DNA of 64,000 bases from Phyto melanocephala (lineage: Eukaryota; Arthropoda; Insecta; Diptera; Rhinophoridae): contig OW799237.1 of the NCBI GenBank assembly GCA_941918925.1, forward strand, positions 18,581,201 through 18,645,200. The letters run 5' to 3'. Every line of letters starts with the position of its first letter. Within the stretch, counting starts at the first letter, position 1. The notes below the pieces were generated by a model that saw nothing but the letters and a program-made list of their open reading frames with translations, was not told where the DNA came from and did not search any database. Position numbers and translations under genes: made by a program. Below are positions 11,634 to 23,904 of the stretch, one piece after another.

Positions 11634-11639
11634 TTTATT
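11634..11639 (-). terminator. AATAAA polyadenylation signal (minus strand)
   Basis: TTTATT on the + strand is AATAAA on the minus strand, about 120 bp beyond the stop codon of the gene at 11760-12671. Confidence 0.4.
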
Positions 11640-11759
11640 GAAATCCTGGAAAGATTTCCTAAGAACTATAAAAAGGTAAATATGTAATTCGATATGGAAA
11701 CAACATTTTTAATTTTTATATCGAATTACAAATTAACCCTTAGCCTTTCCTGGCAATAT

Positions 11760-12671
11760 TTAACGAGGTCCCATCATTTTTGGTGGCCATGCGGGCAGAG
11801 GTGGTGGCAAATCATAAATCAATTTGCGCTTCAAATTTCTGAAGACCACACAGTTGGGCTGTAACTTTGAACACTCACACTCCTTGCGCTTTTGTGTCAC
11901 GGGGCACGGACAGCAGCATTCCGAAAAGGAAGGATAAGGGCAACATTTCTTTTTGCAACTTGAGTTGGGTTTCGATATGCGGCAGGTAGGTGGAAAACGA
12001 CCTCGTATACAGCAGGGCATTGCAATACGTGCACATTTGGTGTTGGAACCAACTGAGCATAAAGCTTTTAGTTTTCGAGAATCATACTCACAGGCTGTGA
12101 GGGGACATTCTGGCTTTTGACGTCGACATATAGGTGGCAGTGCAGTGGAGTCGTAACAGCAAACTTTACGTTTGCGCAATTGTATGGCCGGACATTCCAC
12201 CCAGGTTTGTTGATATTGCCTTTTGGCCTTGTCCGTGGGAGTATAGTAAAGACTATCTAGTCTTGGCAATAGTTCAGGACAAGGATTGCCACAGCACTCA
12301 GCGGGATATTCCCAGTTAGTGGTTTGATGTTGTACACGTCTTTCTAATTTTAATTTCTTTTTATCTTCTGGCTCTCGAGCTCCCTTACAGTTGCAAGGAT
12401 CTCTGGCCAGTCTTTTACTGCCACAACATTCGGGTTTTTCTTGGCACAGATTTTCCTTTACACTGGGACATTTGCCAAATGGAAGAGGACAGCAAGGCTC
12501 TCTTGGCTGACACTCGGGCTCCTCACATTTCTTTTTGGGATACTCCATAGTGCAGGGTCTAGATCCAGAACAATTACCTTTACTGCCAGGCGCTGAGCTA
12601 AAACGCCTGGTAGCCTGTAGAAATAATGATAGGCCCGTTGCCAAACGTTTGTTTATAAAGGATAACAACAT
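11760..12671 (-). CDS. DUF1431-family cysteine-rich protein, likely mitochondrial
   Basis: Uninterrupted 303-residue single-exon gene; function unknown. The N-terminus MLLSFINKRLATGL...RRFSSAPG is a textbook mitochondrial presequence, with a likely cleavage near RRFSS. About 36 cysteines follow, roughly 12% of residues, including many CC pairs. The conserved core (about residues 125-170) is AECCGNPCP, LLPRLDSLYY, KAKRQYQQTWVECP and KVCCY, matching the convergent gene at 8573-9337 position by position. A longer cysteine-rich segment precedes the core than in that paralog, and a proline-rich tail (LPPPLPAWPP) ends it. Family membership (DUF1431) is recognised from the core. Male-germline mitochondrial function is inferred from what I recall of Drosophila relatives. 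High cysteine with Lys/Arg could mean disulfide packing or metal binding. Confidence 0.85.
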   Translation of the reverse strand: MLLSFINKRLATGLSLFLQATRRFSSAPGSKGNCSGSRPCTMEYPKKKCEEPECQPREPCCPLPFGKCPSVKENLCQEKPECCGSKRLARDPCNCKGAREPEDKKKLKLERRVQHQTTNWEYPAECCGNPCPELLPRLDSLYYTPTDKAKRQYQQTWVECPAIQLRKRKVCCYDSTALPPICRRQKPECPLTACEYDSRKLKALCSVGSNTKCARIAMPCCIRGRFPPTCRISKPNSSCKKKCCPYPSFSECCCPCPVTQKRKECECSKLQPNCVVFRNLKRKLIYDLPPPLPAWPPKMMGPR

Positions 12672-12825
12672 TTTGTTTTATAAGCAGCAAAATTTTATGC
12701 AATTTTGTTCAAAAATTAACGTTTTTTTAAGATTTTGAAATTTTTTTCAAAAATATAATTTAGATTTTTAAAGAAGAAAATTTACGAGGTTGAGTTTTAA
12801 AATTTTTATGAATTATAAATAAAAA

Positions 12826-13609
12826 ACAAGTAACAGTGCTATATTCGGCCGTGCCGAATCTTATATACCCTTCACAACGTGTAGTCATGCAATAACAATT
12901 GTTTGTATCACCATTCATCCCATATAAAATACGTGCATACGTACACGTTAGAATAAATGTGGCATCGAATCCCAGCTGAGCCAAAAAAAATTTATTTTAT
13001 TTTATTTAATATATTATTTATATTTTATTATTTTTTTTATATTTTTTTAAAATTTTTTAAAAAAATTTTTTTAGAAAAATTTTTAAAAAATTTTTTTAAA
13101 TTTTTTTTAAAATTTTTTTTAAATTTTTTTTTGTAGTTTTTTTTATTATTTTTTTCTTATTTTTAATATTTTTTTTTTTGTAATTTTTTTTGTTTGGTAT
13201 GTTTTTTACATGTATCTATGTATGTATGTTGTTGTTGTAATTGTGAAAAAACACGAGGTGGTCGTGGTTTTTTGCTCATATCTCAGAAAGTTATGGGGCG
13301 ATTGTGCTGAATTTCAATAGCGATTCATTCCTGGATATTTCCAAGAGATTGATACCATATACAGATCTGAGGAACATATAGTTGCTTCTAAAAGTTGATT
13401 TCAACCAACACACGGACAGACGGGCAGACGGACAGACGGACAGACGGATAGACGGACAGACGGACAGACGGTCAGGGCTTAATCGACTCCTCTATTCATA
13501 AGCTTTCAGAAAATAAATACTTTATGGGGTCGGAAATGAAAATTGTAGAAATTACAAACGGAATGACAAAGCTATATATACCCTTGTGCACCACAGGTGA
13601 AGGGTATAA
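12826..13609 (-). mobile_element. DINE-1/mini-me-like element, copy B, centre inverted
   Basis: The ends read on the minus strand. CTATTCGGCCGTGCCGAATC and ATACCCTTCACAACGTG lie at the low-coordinate side, and GACGGACAGACGG tracts and AGGGTATAA at the high-coordinate side. The middle, with GAATCCCAGCTGAGCC at about 12966 and the long T-rich tract, runs on the + strand, opposite to copies A, C and D. The flip points lie in complementary GTATGTATGT/ACATACATAC stretches. Several (GACGGACA)n units make a clear (GTCY)n microsatellite. Confidence 0.7.
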
Positions 13610-13637
13610 TAATAAATGATAATTTGACATAAATACT

Positions 13638-13835
13638 TTGAATGACAAATTTTGGCCAAATATGTATATTTTAAATAGAAATTTGAATAGGATAAGGTAT
13701 TCAGTCAGATTTGGCACAACGTATACCTTGTTAATTGTATTCTGGATCATGGCGATCAGGGATTATATTGATTACAGAAACATAGAAACACAGCATAGTA
13801 AAAGGTGGACATGGCCAAAAATAAAAGCATTTGTT
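13638..13835 (+). other. Open frame between two DINE copies, possible gene remnant
   Basis: The 226 bp between two DINE-like elements is open for about 66 codons. It encodes a basic N-terminus, one plausible membrane helix (TTYTLLIVFWIMAI) and a DYIDYRNIETQHSKRW tail. Downstream the frame runs into a degraded DINE end. I do not recognise the protein. It may be the tail of a broken gene or a chance frame. Confidence 0.25.
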
Positions 13836-15083
13836 ATGCCCATCACACGACAAAGTATAACGGCTTATGTAAGTTTTAATTCCATTTGAAATTTTTACAG
13901 TAAACATTTGAGACCTTATAAAGCATTTGTCTATATTCTGAATTCTTCTAGACAGAGAAGTCGATTAAATTGTGTCATCTGCCTGGTATTGAAATCAAGT
14001 TTTTTAAGGCCCCATATTTTCCACGGACTCTTATGTAGTATTAATTTATGGAAAATTTTTTTGAAACTTTTAGTGTTGGAAGTCAGCGACTTCTGTTGTC
14101 CATCCGTCCGGCAGTGTAAGTGTTGAAAACATAGTTTTGAAACCCCTATATAATCTACGGACTGTTATGTAGTATCAAATTATCGGAAATCCTTTTGAAA
14201 ATTTAGGTATTCAAAGTCAGCAACTTTAACCCATTATCGGCTGCGACAATGGCAAAAAACTACGTAAGCCTCAGCTTTATTTTGAGATTGCAAAAAAAAA
14301 AATTAAAAAAATAACAACAAAAATTGGCGTTTCTGAGTGTATGTGTGAATGTATGTAGATTAGGGAAACAACTTTCTTCCCAATTTTTGAAAATATCAAA
14401 AAAGCCCTATCCATACCATGTAGTGCTGCATACAAAAATAATAAAAATTGCATCTTTAGATTTTTGATATCGTTAAAACAGGTTCCGCGCCAAATGCAAG
14501 TAAGTTTGGGATCAGTTAGTTCTAAAAAAAATAAAAGTATTTTCTTTATAAATTAATTTAACTTAACAAAGATAGTTTTGAGATTGTGATTTTGATTATA
14601 ATCATATAATTACATTAAGAAATGTAAATAAAGTTTTGAAAAAATAAAAAATTTTGAAAAAATAATAAACAAAATCGTAAAGGGGTTTTAGAAATCGGCT
14701 TCGACGCGGAACGTTTTTGTTGCGAAACGACCTGAGGAAACATTATTCCTTTTCAGCACATCGTCGGCTACAGCGTGCTGATAGGGCCTTATTTTTGTTG
14801 TAGCCGTAATGTACATGATGGTAGAAACTGTGTGTGCTTTTGTTGTAGCTGGTATAATTTGTATGCTTAATTATGTGTACGAATGTATGTGATACGAAGT
14901 TTTTGGTTTGTTCACTGTACGTTGCACGATCATGATTACACACAACAAGAAGGTGTGAACAAACGAGATGACTGGTAATTTTTGTTCAAACAATTTATAT
15001 GTATATGCTTATAGTTGTAAAGGGCATATTAAGGCTATATTAAGATATGGCACGCGAATATAGATAGCGCTTTAATTAGTTTT
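13836..15083 (+). mobile_element. Degraded DINE-1-like element(s)
   Basis: The left part (ATGCCCATCACAC..., TTAATTCCATTTGAAATTT, GAGACCTTATAAAG, GAAGTCGATTAAATTGTG, TTGAAATCAAGTTTTTTAAG) aligns by eye with intact DINE copies. A right-end remnant AAAGGGCATATTAAGG...GGCACGCGAATATAGATAGCGC sits at 15025-15072. Between them is an imperfect two-copy repeat (13999-14092 and 14133-14224). The middle, 14230-14990, shows no other feature. Confidence 0.5.
13999..14224 (+). repeat. Two-copy imperfect repeat, ~134-bp offset
   Basis: CCACGGACTCTTATGTAGTAT and CTACGGACTGTTATGTAGTAT head two similar stretches, each ending in AAGTCAGC(G/A)ACTT. The pair lies within the degraded DINE region. Confidence 0.5.
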
Positions 15084-17734
15084 TTTTTTAAGTTTTCGAA
15101 AAAAATATTTGGTTTTAAAAATTCGTCTAACTATCATGCATTTCTTAAAACAGTAGTTGGATATTATCTTTCAAACAAAATTTGTTCTTTTCATAAAGCC
15201 AATAACGCATATCCTACGAACACAGCAATCAATGAGCCAGTAAACTTTCTTTAAAAACAAATTTAATTATCTACTAAATTTATTTGATATAAAACACTGT
15301 AATTGTAATGTTTTCACATTTTAATTAATCGACATGAGAGACATACAGACACCTATCGCTGAAAACTGTTGATATTGTTGATGTTGCTATTGCAAATAAA
15401 AAGCCAATCATACACACACATGCGTAGCCAAAAATGTGTGTAAAGCAGCTTGTTTTCTAGATCAAATGTTTACTTGTTCAGCTCATTTACGTTAAATCAA
15501 ATATTGCTTTAATCTCTTTTAGATCATTAACATATTGTACGCAAAATTGTATTTTGGCCAAACGAAAAGATATAAAACACATACATACTTAACAATTCTA
15601 CATACGTAAATGGTTTAAGATTAAATACCAAACATGGTGGGTTAACAAGACATAAAAAGCGTAATTGTTGATAAAAACAAAAATGTTAGGAGCAATCGCA
15701 TTCAATGTTTGCTTTATTCTCTATGTGGTTTTTTAGCAAGAAAAAAAATTCATTAAATTAGGTTACACACACACACTTACACATACATTTTGTTGAAGAT
15801 CCGAAAATCAATTTCACTTGTAATCTTATTTAAACAATTTTGTTTTTTTTTCGCTTTAAATTTTATCGATTTACATTTGAGATGTTTGATTTCAGCTGGT
15901 TTGTTTCGAATGTTTGTAATGTGTGTTGTAGCATTTATTTGTTAATGTCTTTAAGAAAAAACATTTAATTTGGTAAAATGTTCAATTAAGTGAACATGAT
16001 ACCCGTACAAACAACTGAGGTAGTGCCAGTTGTTGAAGTAGTGGTGGTGGTGGTGTTGGTGGGAATGGAGATGGTGGCAGTGCAATAGTCATTGATATGA
16101 TGCTATTATAACGGTGATATTTCTGCAGTAACATAAGTAGCACTTATGAATATGTATGTCTGTCTCTTCAACTCATCTAACAGACATTTAATTAATTTTG
16201 TTTAATACATTATACAGTGATGTAATATTTTGGCAAACGTTAAAGCGATAATTGCATCACAGTAAATCTATATGTATGTATATCGATTACTTAACGTAAA
16301 TCGCGTTTTTAACGTTTTCTGGTAATCCACTAACAAACACAAAATTTTCGTTAGCCTTGGTTAGAATTAATGTATTCATAGCCAATTAAAAAGCCGGCAA
16401 CTATTTCATTCTTTTATATATTATTTAGTTTTTTCCTTCTCCTGTAAAGTTGCGCCCTTTTTATTTTAATATAATAATTATCAGTTGTGCGTAGCCTCAG
16501 GAAACATTGGAGCTAATAAGTTCAGATTTAGGTCGGTCCCTGTAAGGCTTTTGTTTGACTCGTTTGATTCGATTGTTAGTACTTTAGTTGAATGGTTAAC
16601 CAATTTTTTTTTATAAACCAAAAGGACGGATATTCACAACTAACCGCCAAAGCTTAACGTTGTTTAGTTCTCAAATCAAACATACCAAAGCAACGCTTTT
16701 CACTTGGAAAACTGAATTTTGGCAAAGCTTTGGGTATTGAAGTAGGCTGTAATGCAATTCATATTTCAATTTAGTGGGGCTTGTTAAGCAACATAAATGC
16801 ACACGACTATGCATTACATAACGTTGTTTACATTTGTCACTTTAGCGTTGGAACTAGGCACAACGCTTGCAGCTCTTATTTTGGTTTGGCCTTTTATGTC
16901 AAAAAAAACTTAAAAAATTGGTAGCGCTGTAGTTTATTTTTTTTATGTATAAAGGTTGGTTTATTTCTATTAAATATACCGGGGTTCGTTTTATTGCCCA
17001 AAAATAATACGATCTACAATGTTCTACAAACTTCTATTTATAACAATAATACTAATATGTTCCAGAACCGAAAGTCGTTAACATGGTTAATGATAATTCT
17101 TACATTATATATGAGTCACTCTGCGTTAAAAAGACGTTCTTAAAGAGGTTCTTATCTTTGACAAGGGGCTTAATGATCATATTCCTTTGAAAAAATGTAA
17201 ATCAGACTATCTTTCTAACAATATGTACGTATTAATCTATTTATTTTTTGGACAACAAGATTTTTTTATTAGATCGCTATATCCAATAATTATGTTGGGA
17301 CCTGCAATTCGGTCTGAATTTGGCTACAAAAATTTTAAGAATTTTGTTCAGCAGTAAATTTTATAAATGATCTAATACAGATCATAAAAATATTTGAAAC
17401 ACTTTTACTTTGTCATTTAAACAGATAATTTTTTAGGTTTAGTTGGATTTCGATTTTATTTAAGTTCTTAAATCAATGATACCTTGATATCCATGATCCA
17501 TGATACCACCAATAATGCGAAAAATAAATATCTTTTCCACCTCTTTTATTTATTTAGTACTATAATTTTTTTTTTTTTTTTTTTTTGATAAAAAGATTTT
17601 GTTTAAATCAATTTTTTAATAAACTTCTTTGAAGAAAAATTAATCACAATTTAGTTTTTTTTCAATTATTTTTTTTTAAATTTTTGATACCTTTTTTTCT
17701 ACACAAAAAATATTCAATAGTTTATTGTTTTTTT
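15084..17734. other. AT-rich non-coding DNA
   Basis: No gene is supported. A GGT-rich simple stretch lies at 16035-16080. Short CA and TATG tracts are scattered. A 20-base T run is at about 17566-17586. Confidence 0.5.
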
Positions 17735-18428
17735 TATACTCTTCACACAAAATTGAAAAGGTTTGTCATTCCGTGTGAAATTTCTACAATTTTCATTTCC
17801 GACCACATGAAGTATATATTTTCTGAAAGCTTATGAATAGGGGAGTCCGTCTGCCAGTGTGTATGTTGAAATCAACTTTTTGAAGGCTCATCGACATCGC
17901 CTGAACCCGCTTGAGCTATTAAAATAAAAGAAATATTTAAGAGCAGATTGGTATTGAAAATCAGAAAAATCGGTACATAAACAACTGAGATATGAGGAAA
18001 AGACCACGACTACCTCATTTTTTTCACAACAACAACATACAACACATACATACATACAAACATGGTATACTGGTTAGAGTAAACGTGGCATCAAATCCCA
18101 GCTAAGCCAAAAAAAATATTTTTTTTAAATTATTTTTATATTCTTTTTTTTTATTTTTATTTTTAAAATTTTTTTTTTTTTGAACATACACGTAATTTAA
18201 TTTATAATTTTACAATGGGATGTTTTTAGATATGTATTTTCTTTATATCGTGTTCTATATGTATAGGTTTTATATGTCACATAGAGCACAATTATTTACG
18301 AACGACGAAATGTATGTACGTATTTTATATGAGATGAATGGTGATACAAACAATTGTTATTGCATGACTACACGTTGTGAAGGGTATATAAGATTCGGCG
18401 CAACCGAATATAGCACTCTTACTTGTTT
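17735..18428 (+). mobile_element. DINE-1/mini-me-like element, copy C
   Basis: It has the standard order. ATACTCTTCACAC and GGTTTGTCATTCCGTGTGAAA come first, then TTTCATTTCCGACCACATG and a reduced GTC tract. GTTAGAGTAAACGTGGCATC and AAATCCCAGCTAAGCC lead into a T-rich tract, and the right end is GAAGGGTATATAAGATTCGG...CTCTTACTTGTTT. The centre runs in the same direction as the ends. Confidence 0.7.
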
Positions 18429-18429
18429 T

Positions 18430-21400
18430 AATTAAAAACTTCCGTATGAAAAACTTTTACTTCATTATCATAGAATTACCTATTTTATTTTTATTTTTAT
18501 TTTTTTTTGATTTTTAATAATAAAATTTTTGTTGCCATAAGTTTTGTCTGTTTCTAATAGAGATTTGTTTTAATTTTCTGCTCTCATATAATTTTTGAAC
18601 GTGTTATATATATTTGTAAGCTATAAAAATGTAATAAATTTGTATTTAATTTTCTAGTTAAAAAAATGTTTTGTTAAATAAAAAAGCGAACTTTGTTAGA
18701 AGAAAATTATTTTCGAGAGCTAAAAGTAAATTAACCTAAAGTAGAATGTCAAGCAAGGTACCCCTGCAGCCTAACATGTCCATGCAATTTTTTTTTTGTC
18801 TTATTCTCGTTATCAGTTTCCATAACTATTTGTTGCTTTAGCATAAAAATTTTTGCTATATTGAATATTAAACCACAGGTCAAATACTTTGTTCTTTAAT
18901 TTTTTTTATGCACTTAACTGTTTATTTTATAATAAATTTGTTTTAAGTGTTTTCCGTTGGCAACACTTTATCGCACAAGTGTCCTGAAATTTGTATTTTA
19001 TGTAAAATTTTAAAACACCGCTTTAAAAATCCTGGTTTCGTTTAAAATTTGCAAACTGGACTATATTATTGCATCATGTTTCTTCTTAAATGCATAATGT
19101 TTATTTAAATTAAAAGGAATTTTAATCCCTTACAACTTTTTTTCTACAATTATTCCATTTATACATTAGCGTTTCATTAACATTTAATATAAATGTAAAT
19201 GTTTGGGCAAACAAAAATTCCTATGTGGTTGGCGAAATAGTTTCCAAACTACATTCCTTTATGTGTAAAAAATAGAATGAGTTAACCAAAAATCCTTAAC
19301 TAACAACTAAATATCCTTTTGGGGAGCTAAATATGTAAAGCTTAAGAGAGCTTAAGCAGGGGACAGAGGTAAAGAAACCAAACATAAAACGTCTGGTAAC
19401 TAAATTTAAATTATGCTTGTACATACAAACAAATGTATTTGAAGAGGTATAAGTAGTTGTGTGTATGTGAGTATGTGTGTGTGTGTGTTTGATAAAAATT
19501 ACATACTAATAATGTCCTTAATTTCTAAAACAAATACATAGAAACACTATGTAACTAACATACCAATATAGTTAAGCAATCCTTTTTAGTTATTTGTTGA
19601 GTTCAATTTAAAACTTCCTTAAACTTAACAATTTTAAAAGGATTTTAAGTTAAATTACTAAAAAGGAAACAAATTTTTATAATTAGTTTATTTTAAAGTA
19701 AAATATATAGTTTATATTCAAAAAGGGTTTCTATAATTGAATTTAAGATGAAAAACAAAAAAAGTTTGCTTCTAAACAACCTGGTTGTCTTTATAAGGAT
19801 TGATTTCCTGTTTTGCATACATTTAATACTTGATTTATGACAACATGTCAAAACTGTTTAAAATGTGTTTTTGCATAATATTGTTGGCAAAATCACAATA
19901 AAATATGCTAAATAACACAATGATTTGTTTTAACAAAACAAAATTATCTGACTTGCAAACCCCTTCTCGTATAGAAAACAAATTTCGAACAAGGAAAAAA
20001 TGAATTAAACTGGATACTTATTTTGTGTATAAATCAGCATACTTTAAAGTAAATTTTTTGTTTTTTTTCTTTAAGTGTATTTTGCTTTAAACCCTGCAGT
20101 TTTTATAAAAAAATACATTTTATACGAAAAATTTTTACACAAATTTTTAAGTCAATGTTTTACAAATATCAGTTTACTGTCCCCTAGTAATCTTTGTTCT
20201 CCTTACTCTTTATTTATAAACAGCCTCGCAAATTGTCAGAACAATAGTGCAAACGTATCTTACTGAAAAAGTCGCTGTGCAAGTCAGCGACTTATATGCA
20301 TACTCTTAACAAAAGGAAAAAAAAGTAAAATGATTTCTTCAACATTGTTCCGTCATTGATATTTGTCGCATACATACACTCAAACATATAATCATACTGT
20401 TAAACATTGATTTACAATATTATTTATGTAAGTTTTTTTTCCTGTTTCTCTTTCTATTAGACTGTCTGAGGATGTAGCAACAAGAAACTGATGGTTTTTG
20501 AAATATTTTTGAATGATTAAAGTCGTCGTTTAAACAAATTACCAATGCAAAACAGTTAAAATTTGCTGAAGAAGAAAAAAGGGTAAAATTAAGGTATTAC
20601 GGAAACAAAAAATTAAAAAAAATTATATTGAAAACGTGTCAAAAAAGGGGAAATTCGTTATAGAATTTTTCAATATATTAAGATTTTTCGAATTTCGAAT
20701 ATAGTTTATTTTGGAAGAAAATGTAATAATTTTACTTTGAGGTATATATAATAAGTTAAAATTTAATATTATCTTATGTTCGAAAATTCGAACTTAAGTT
20801 CGAAATTTTTTTTAAATGAGGAACATTTAATTTAAAGTTCAGAGATCAATAAATAAAACAATTCAAAGTGATAGACTAAAAACTTTTCGAAAATACCAAC
20901 GTAATCTTAAAATTTTTTCCTAAACGCAATATTAAAAGCATCCTGTAGCCATAATTGCGGAAAAAGCCGACTTAGTCGATCCGTGACATATTTTTGGGCC
21001 AGCTTAGATTTTAAAAGAAAATTTGCCCAAATGCCTTAATCTATATCATAGAGCTGGGGCAGCCACCATCTCCTTTTTAATGGATTCCTGAAAGAACTGG
21101 TTACCACACAAATTTGACATATTTTCAAGTTAGTAGCTTCAAATATTGAATATTCCCTCATTACGCATTTGGAGGGGAACGGTCAACACTATCATAAGAA
21201 ACAAATTGCATTTTATATCCTTTTCCTACCCACCTGGATCAACGCGACCACCAGATACCAATTATAATTTATCAAGTTTAAAAAAACAAATTTTTTTTTT
21301 AAATTTTCTTTGTTATACAATTTTGATAAAAGTAAATTTAAACTTAAAATAAGGGGGGTTAGAAAAAAAAAATTTTGTTATTTTGAACTTCCACTACCCT

Positions 21401-21740
21401 GACTTTTCTTTAGCAACATTCATACGAATATTCTTCTAACCTACATTAAAACTCACAGATGAAAAAAATTGATCTTGTTATCTGTCGATAAACATTTCAC
21501 CGTCTTTGAAAAAACCAACAAATAAACATACGCCATACATATCATTACAATATTACTCACACATAAGCACATATTTGATGGCATATTTTTTATAGAATTA
21601 TCCAAAGATCTTGGTAACTTCTTTCGCATTAACATAATACGAAAACACAGAGGCTGTACAATATAAGTTGAAACAGAAAAAAACGTAACACATACTTACA
21701 TACCAGTGATGTGCATGAATCACGTTCCAATGACTTTTGT
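18430..21740. other. AT-rich non-coding DNA
   Basis: No gene is supported. A strong pyrimidine tract plus AG acceptor-like site lies at 20436-20460 (TTTCTCTTTCTATTAG) but has no convincing exon beyond it. A (TG)n tract lies near 19470-19490. Confidence 0.5.
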
Positions 21741-21764
21741 TCTTGCATTACGGTAATAAATACC

Positions 21765-21820
21765 AAAGGCATCAAACTTTATACAGACGGATCGAAGATT
21801 GGTATTCGATGTGTTAAATC
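21765..21820 (+). pseudogene. LINE RNase H fragment
   Basis: The + strand encodes KGIKLYTDGSKIGIRC. YTDGSK is the catalytic start of the RNase H domain found in I/R1/Jockey-type LINEs. Frames are broken on both sides. Confidence 0.45.
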
Positions 21821-22099
21821 GTTCCTATGATATAAATCGAAACATAAGTTTTTATATCCATCCACCAGATCGCATTATGGCAATTACGAAAGGCATTATA
21901 TGTATGAATGAGATTCATAATAGTATATTTACGGTTAGCCGAACGGTAGACTCGATAAAGTTTAAATCTCAGAAAAAAACGCGCAAGCGAATTATGACTT
22001 TCTATAGATAAAATATTCAAAGAAGAATATTCTAAGAAGCCTAAAAATTATGCAAAAAGGGATCACTTTGGAAAATTTAAAACCCTTTTAGAGGTTCAA

Positions 22100-22885
22100 A
22101 AACGAAGTTAAAGTGTGACTAATGGAAAAATACGTCAGGAAGTGCCAAAATATTTCTGGCAATAAGGTGACAAACATACTATGGGGAGACCCAAATTTAA
22201 GGGAATCAAAGAATATTCTGAAACTGAGTATGCCAACACTATGAAGTTCTAAGATGAAGATGAGATCCAACGGAGATAATTAATCTTATTGCGGAGCTAT
22301 ATAACAAGGCATTTTGCTCCATAATACATGAGAGTTCAGCACACAAACATCTTAGAGTAAACGTGTGCATCAAGGGTGTGTTTTATCTCCACTAATATTT
22401 AAAAAAATACTTGACATAAGTAGTACTCATGCACTGGATATGCATCAGGTATTTCTTAGGACCTTCATGTTAGGTTAGATGCAATGGTTAAGTGAATTCC
22501 GGAGAACACAATACATCACAAATCACACAAAAGTCAAGAATCTAAATAGCAACGTGGAATCTGTATTTTTTTATGGCTGTCAAATATGAAATATTTTGAG
22601 TCGTGAAATGAGTTGTATGAAAGCTTTTGTTAGTCGTTGCCTTAGGTGTAAACAAAGATTACCACGATATCAAATCTGGATTATTGGAATTTGACCTATC
22701 AAATTCCTTTAATTATGAATATCGGATTGTGCAAATTTAGTTGTCTTGATCACACAGTGTGAAACCCAGCTAATAATTAAACATGGCAGTCCGCTAAATA
22801 TAACCCCCAAGGATCTAGAAGACCTGATAGACCTCCCAATACTTGGAGTTGCTAAATTGACCTTGGTGTGTAATCGAGTGAGATA
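22100..22885 (+). pseudogene. LINE reverse transcriptase relic (RTE-like C-terminus)
   Basis: The + strand carries CVLSPLIF (22372-22398), a reverse transcriptase motif. LNSNVESVFFYGC (22540-22580) and SRCLRC follow, then in another frame KYNPQGSRRPDRPPNTW (22795-22850). This series matches the end of RTE-like LINE ORFs (VLLYGCETW ... NPQG.R..GRP..TW). Multiple stops and shifts show long decay. Upstream decayed sequence from about 22100 may belong to the same copy. Confidence 0.55.
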
Positions 22886-22909
22886 ACAATAATATCTACT
22901 AAGAGAATA

Positions 22910-23210
22910 CAATAGAGAACACTTTTTTCAACTCTCCGTTCCACTAGGACTTAAAGGATTAAATATAAGAATATTATTTTGTGTAATAAAAAATCACACG
23001 GAGCTGAAAACACATCTAGCTTGTATAGGACTTTTGTATGAAATGAAATGTAGAGTATTTGAAGAAGAGGATAGGGCTTTGGTAAACTTATTTAGTCAGT
23101 GTTCTGCGTTTGAGCATACAAGATGCGAAGACTTGGAATATCTATGAAACTCAAATTGTAAATCTCTAAGGAGTTACAGTGAAGGGACTGAGTTCTTGAC
23201 CTAGTTAAAA
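22910..23210 (+). pseudogene. LINE C-terminal relic (R1/I-type knuckle)
   Basis: The + strand reads LGLKGLNIRILF, KNHTELKTHLACIGLLYEMK, CRVFEEEDRALVNLFSQCSA and NSNCKSLRSYSEGTEFLT, then stops. The last two blocks parallel the LINE remnant at 10151-10482 (CRACEEEDETLVHYLCHCPA, NSNWRSIRRYIEGTGFLD). It is an older relative of that family, placed directly after an RTE-like relic. Confidence 0.6.
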
Positions 23211-23904
23211 TATATGGATGCATTTGAAGTTATAGTCCTTAAAATTGAATTTTTCATTTCTTAGATCCCATCACATGCCAAATTGGGCATACGTAAATAC
23301 CTATCATAGGCTTGGGCTCTTAATAATGAGTTTGGTTAGAGACTTTTCATTGTGAACTGATAATAATACTTTCAAATCGAGTATGTGAATATCATATAAT
23401 TGTAAGTGATAAAACACTTAGCACATGATGAAGATTAAAAACTTAACCAAAGCAGTAACCTTTTGATTTTAGATCAATGTGAATCAGCTCCTGCACATCT
23501 CTGATATGTAGATAAATGCATATACATACATATATTATTTCATCTTTATGTAGTTATGCATGCATGCCTAATGAACAATATCATTCAGCATACGCATTAT
23601 TTATGAAGATCAACCAACAACATGAGTAACTAATTTACATATTTTTTTCTTGACAATCTTTTTTATGTCGATTCTCTTTTAAAGACTGCGAAATTTCAAG
23701 AAATATTTCAATCGAGTTAAGATGCCTTTAAGAAATAATGTTTTTTATATTTTTAAACAACATTATGATAAAGCAAACAAGATATTTGTACTACTTAGAA
23801 ATTCCTGATAATATTTGTTTATTATTACAAAGTCATAATTGTTTGATTGAGCAATGACAAGATTTAATAAGAATTTTACCAAAAAAAATGGGTATTAAAG
23901 GCAA

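Noticed and set aside
13840..14036. Two-exon gene using GTAAGT at 13869 and CTTCTAG at 13949
   Set aside because: The frame stays open across the join, but both splice sites and the second exon align with the DINE consensus, so the signal is a repeat artefact.
21451..21506. Splice-bounded ~55-bp exon on the minus strand
   Set aside because: The acceptor is weak (CAAAG), the open stretch is short, and there is no partner exon.
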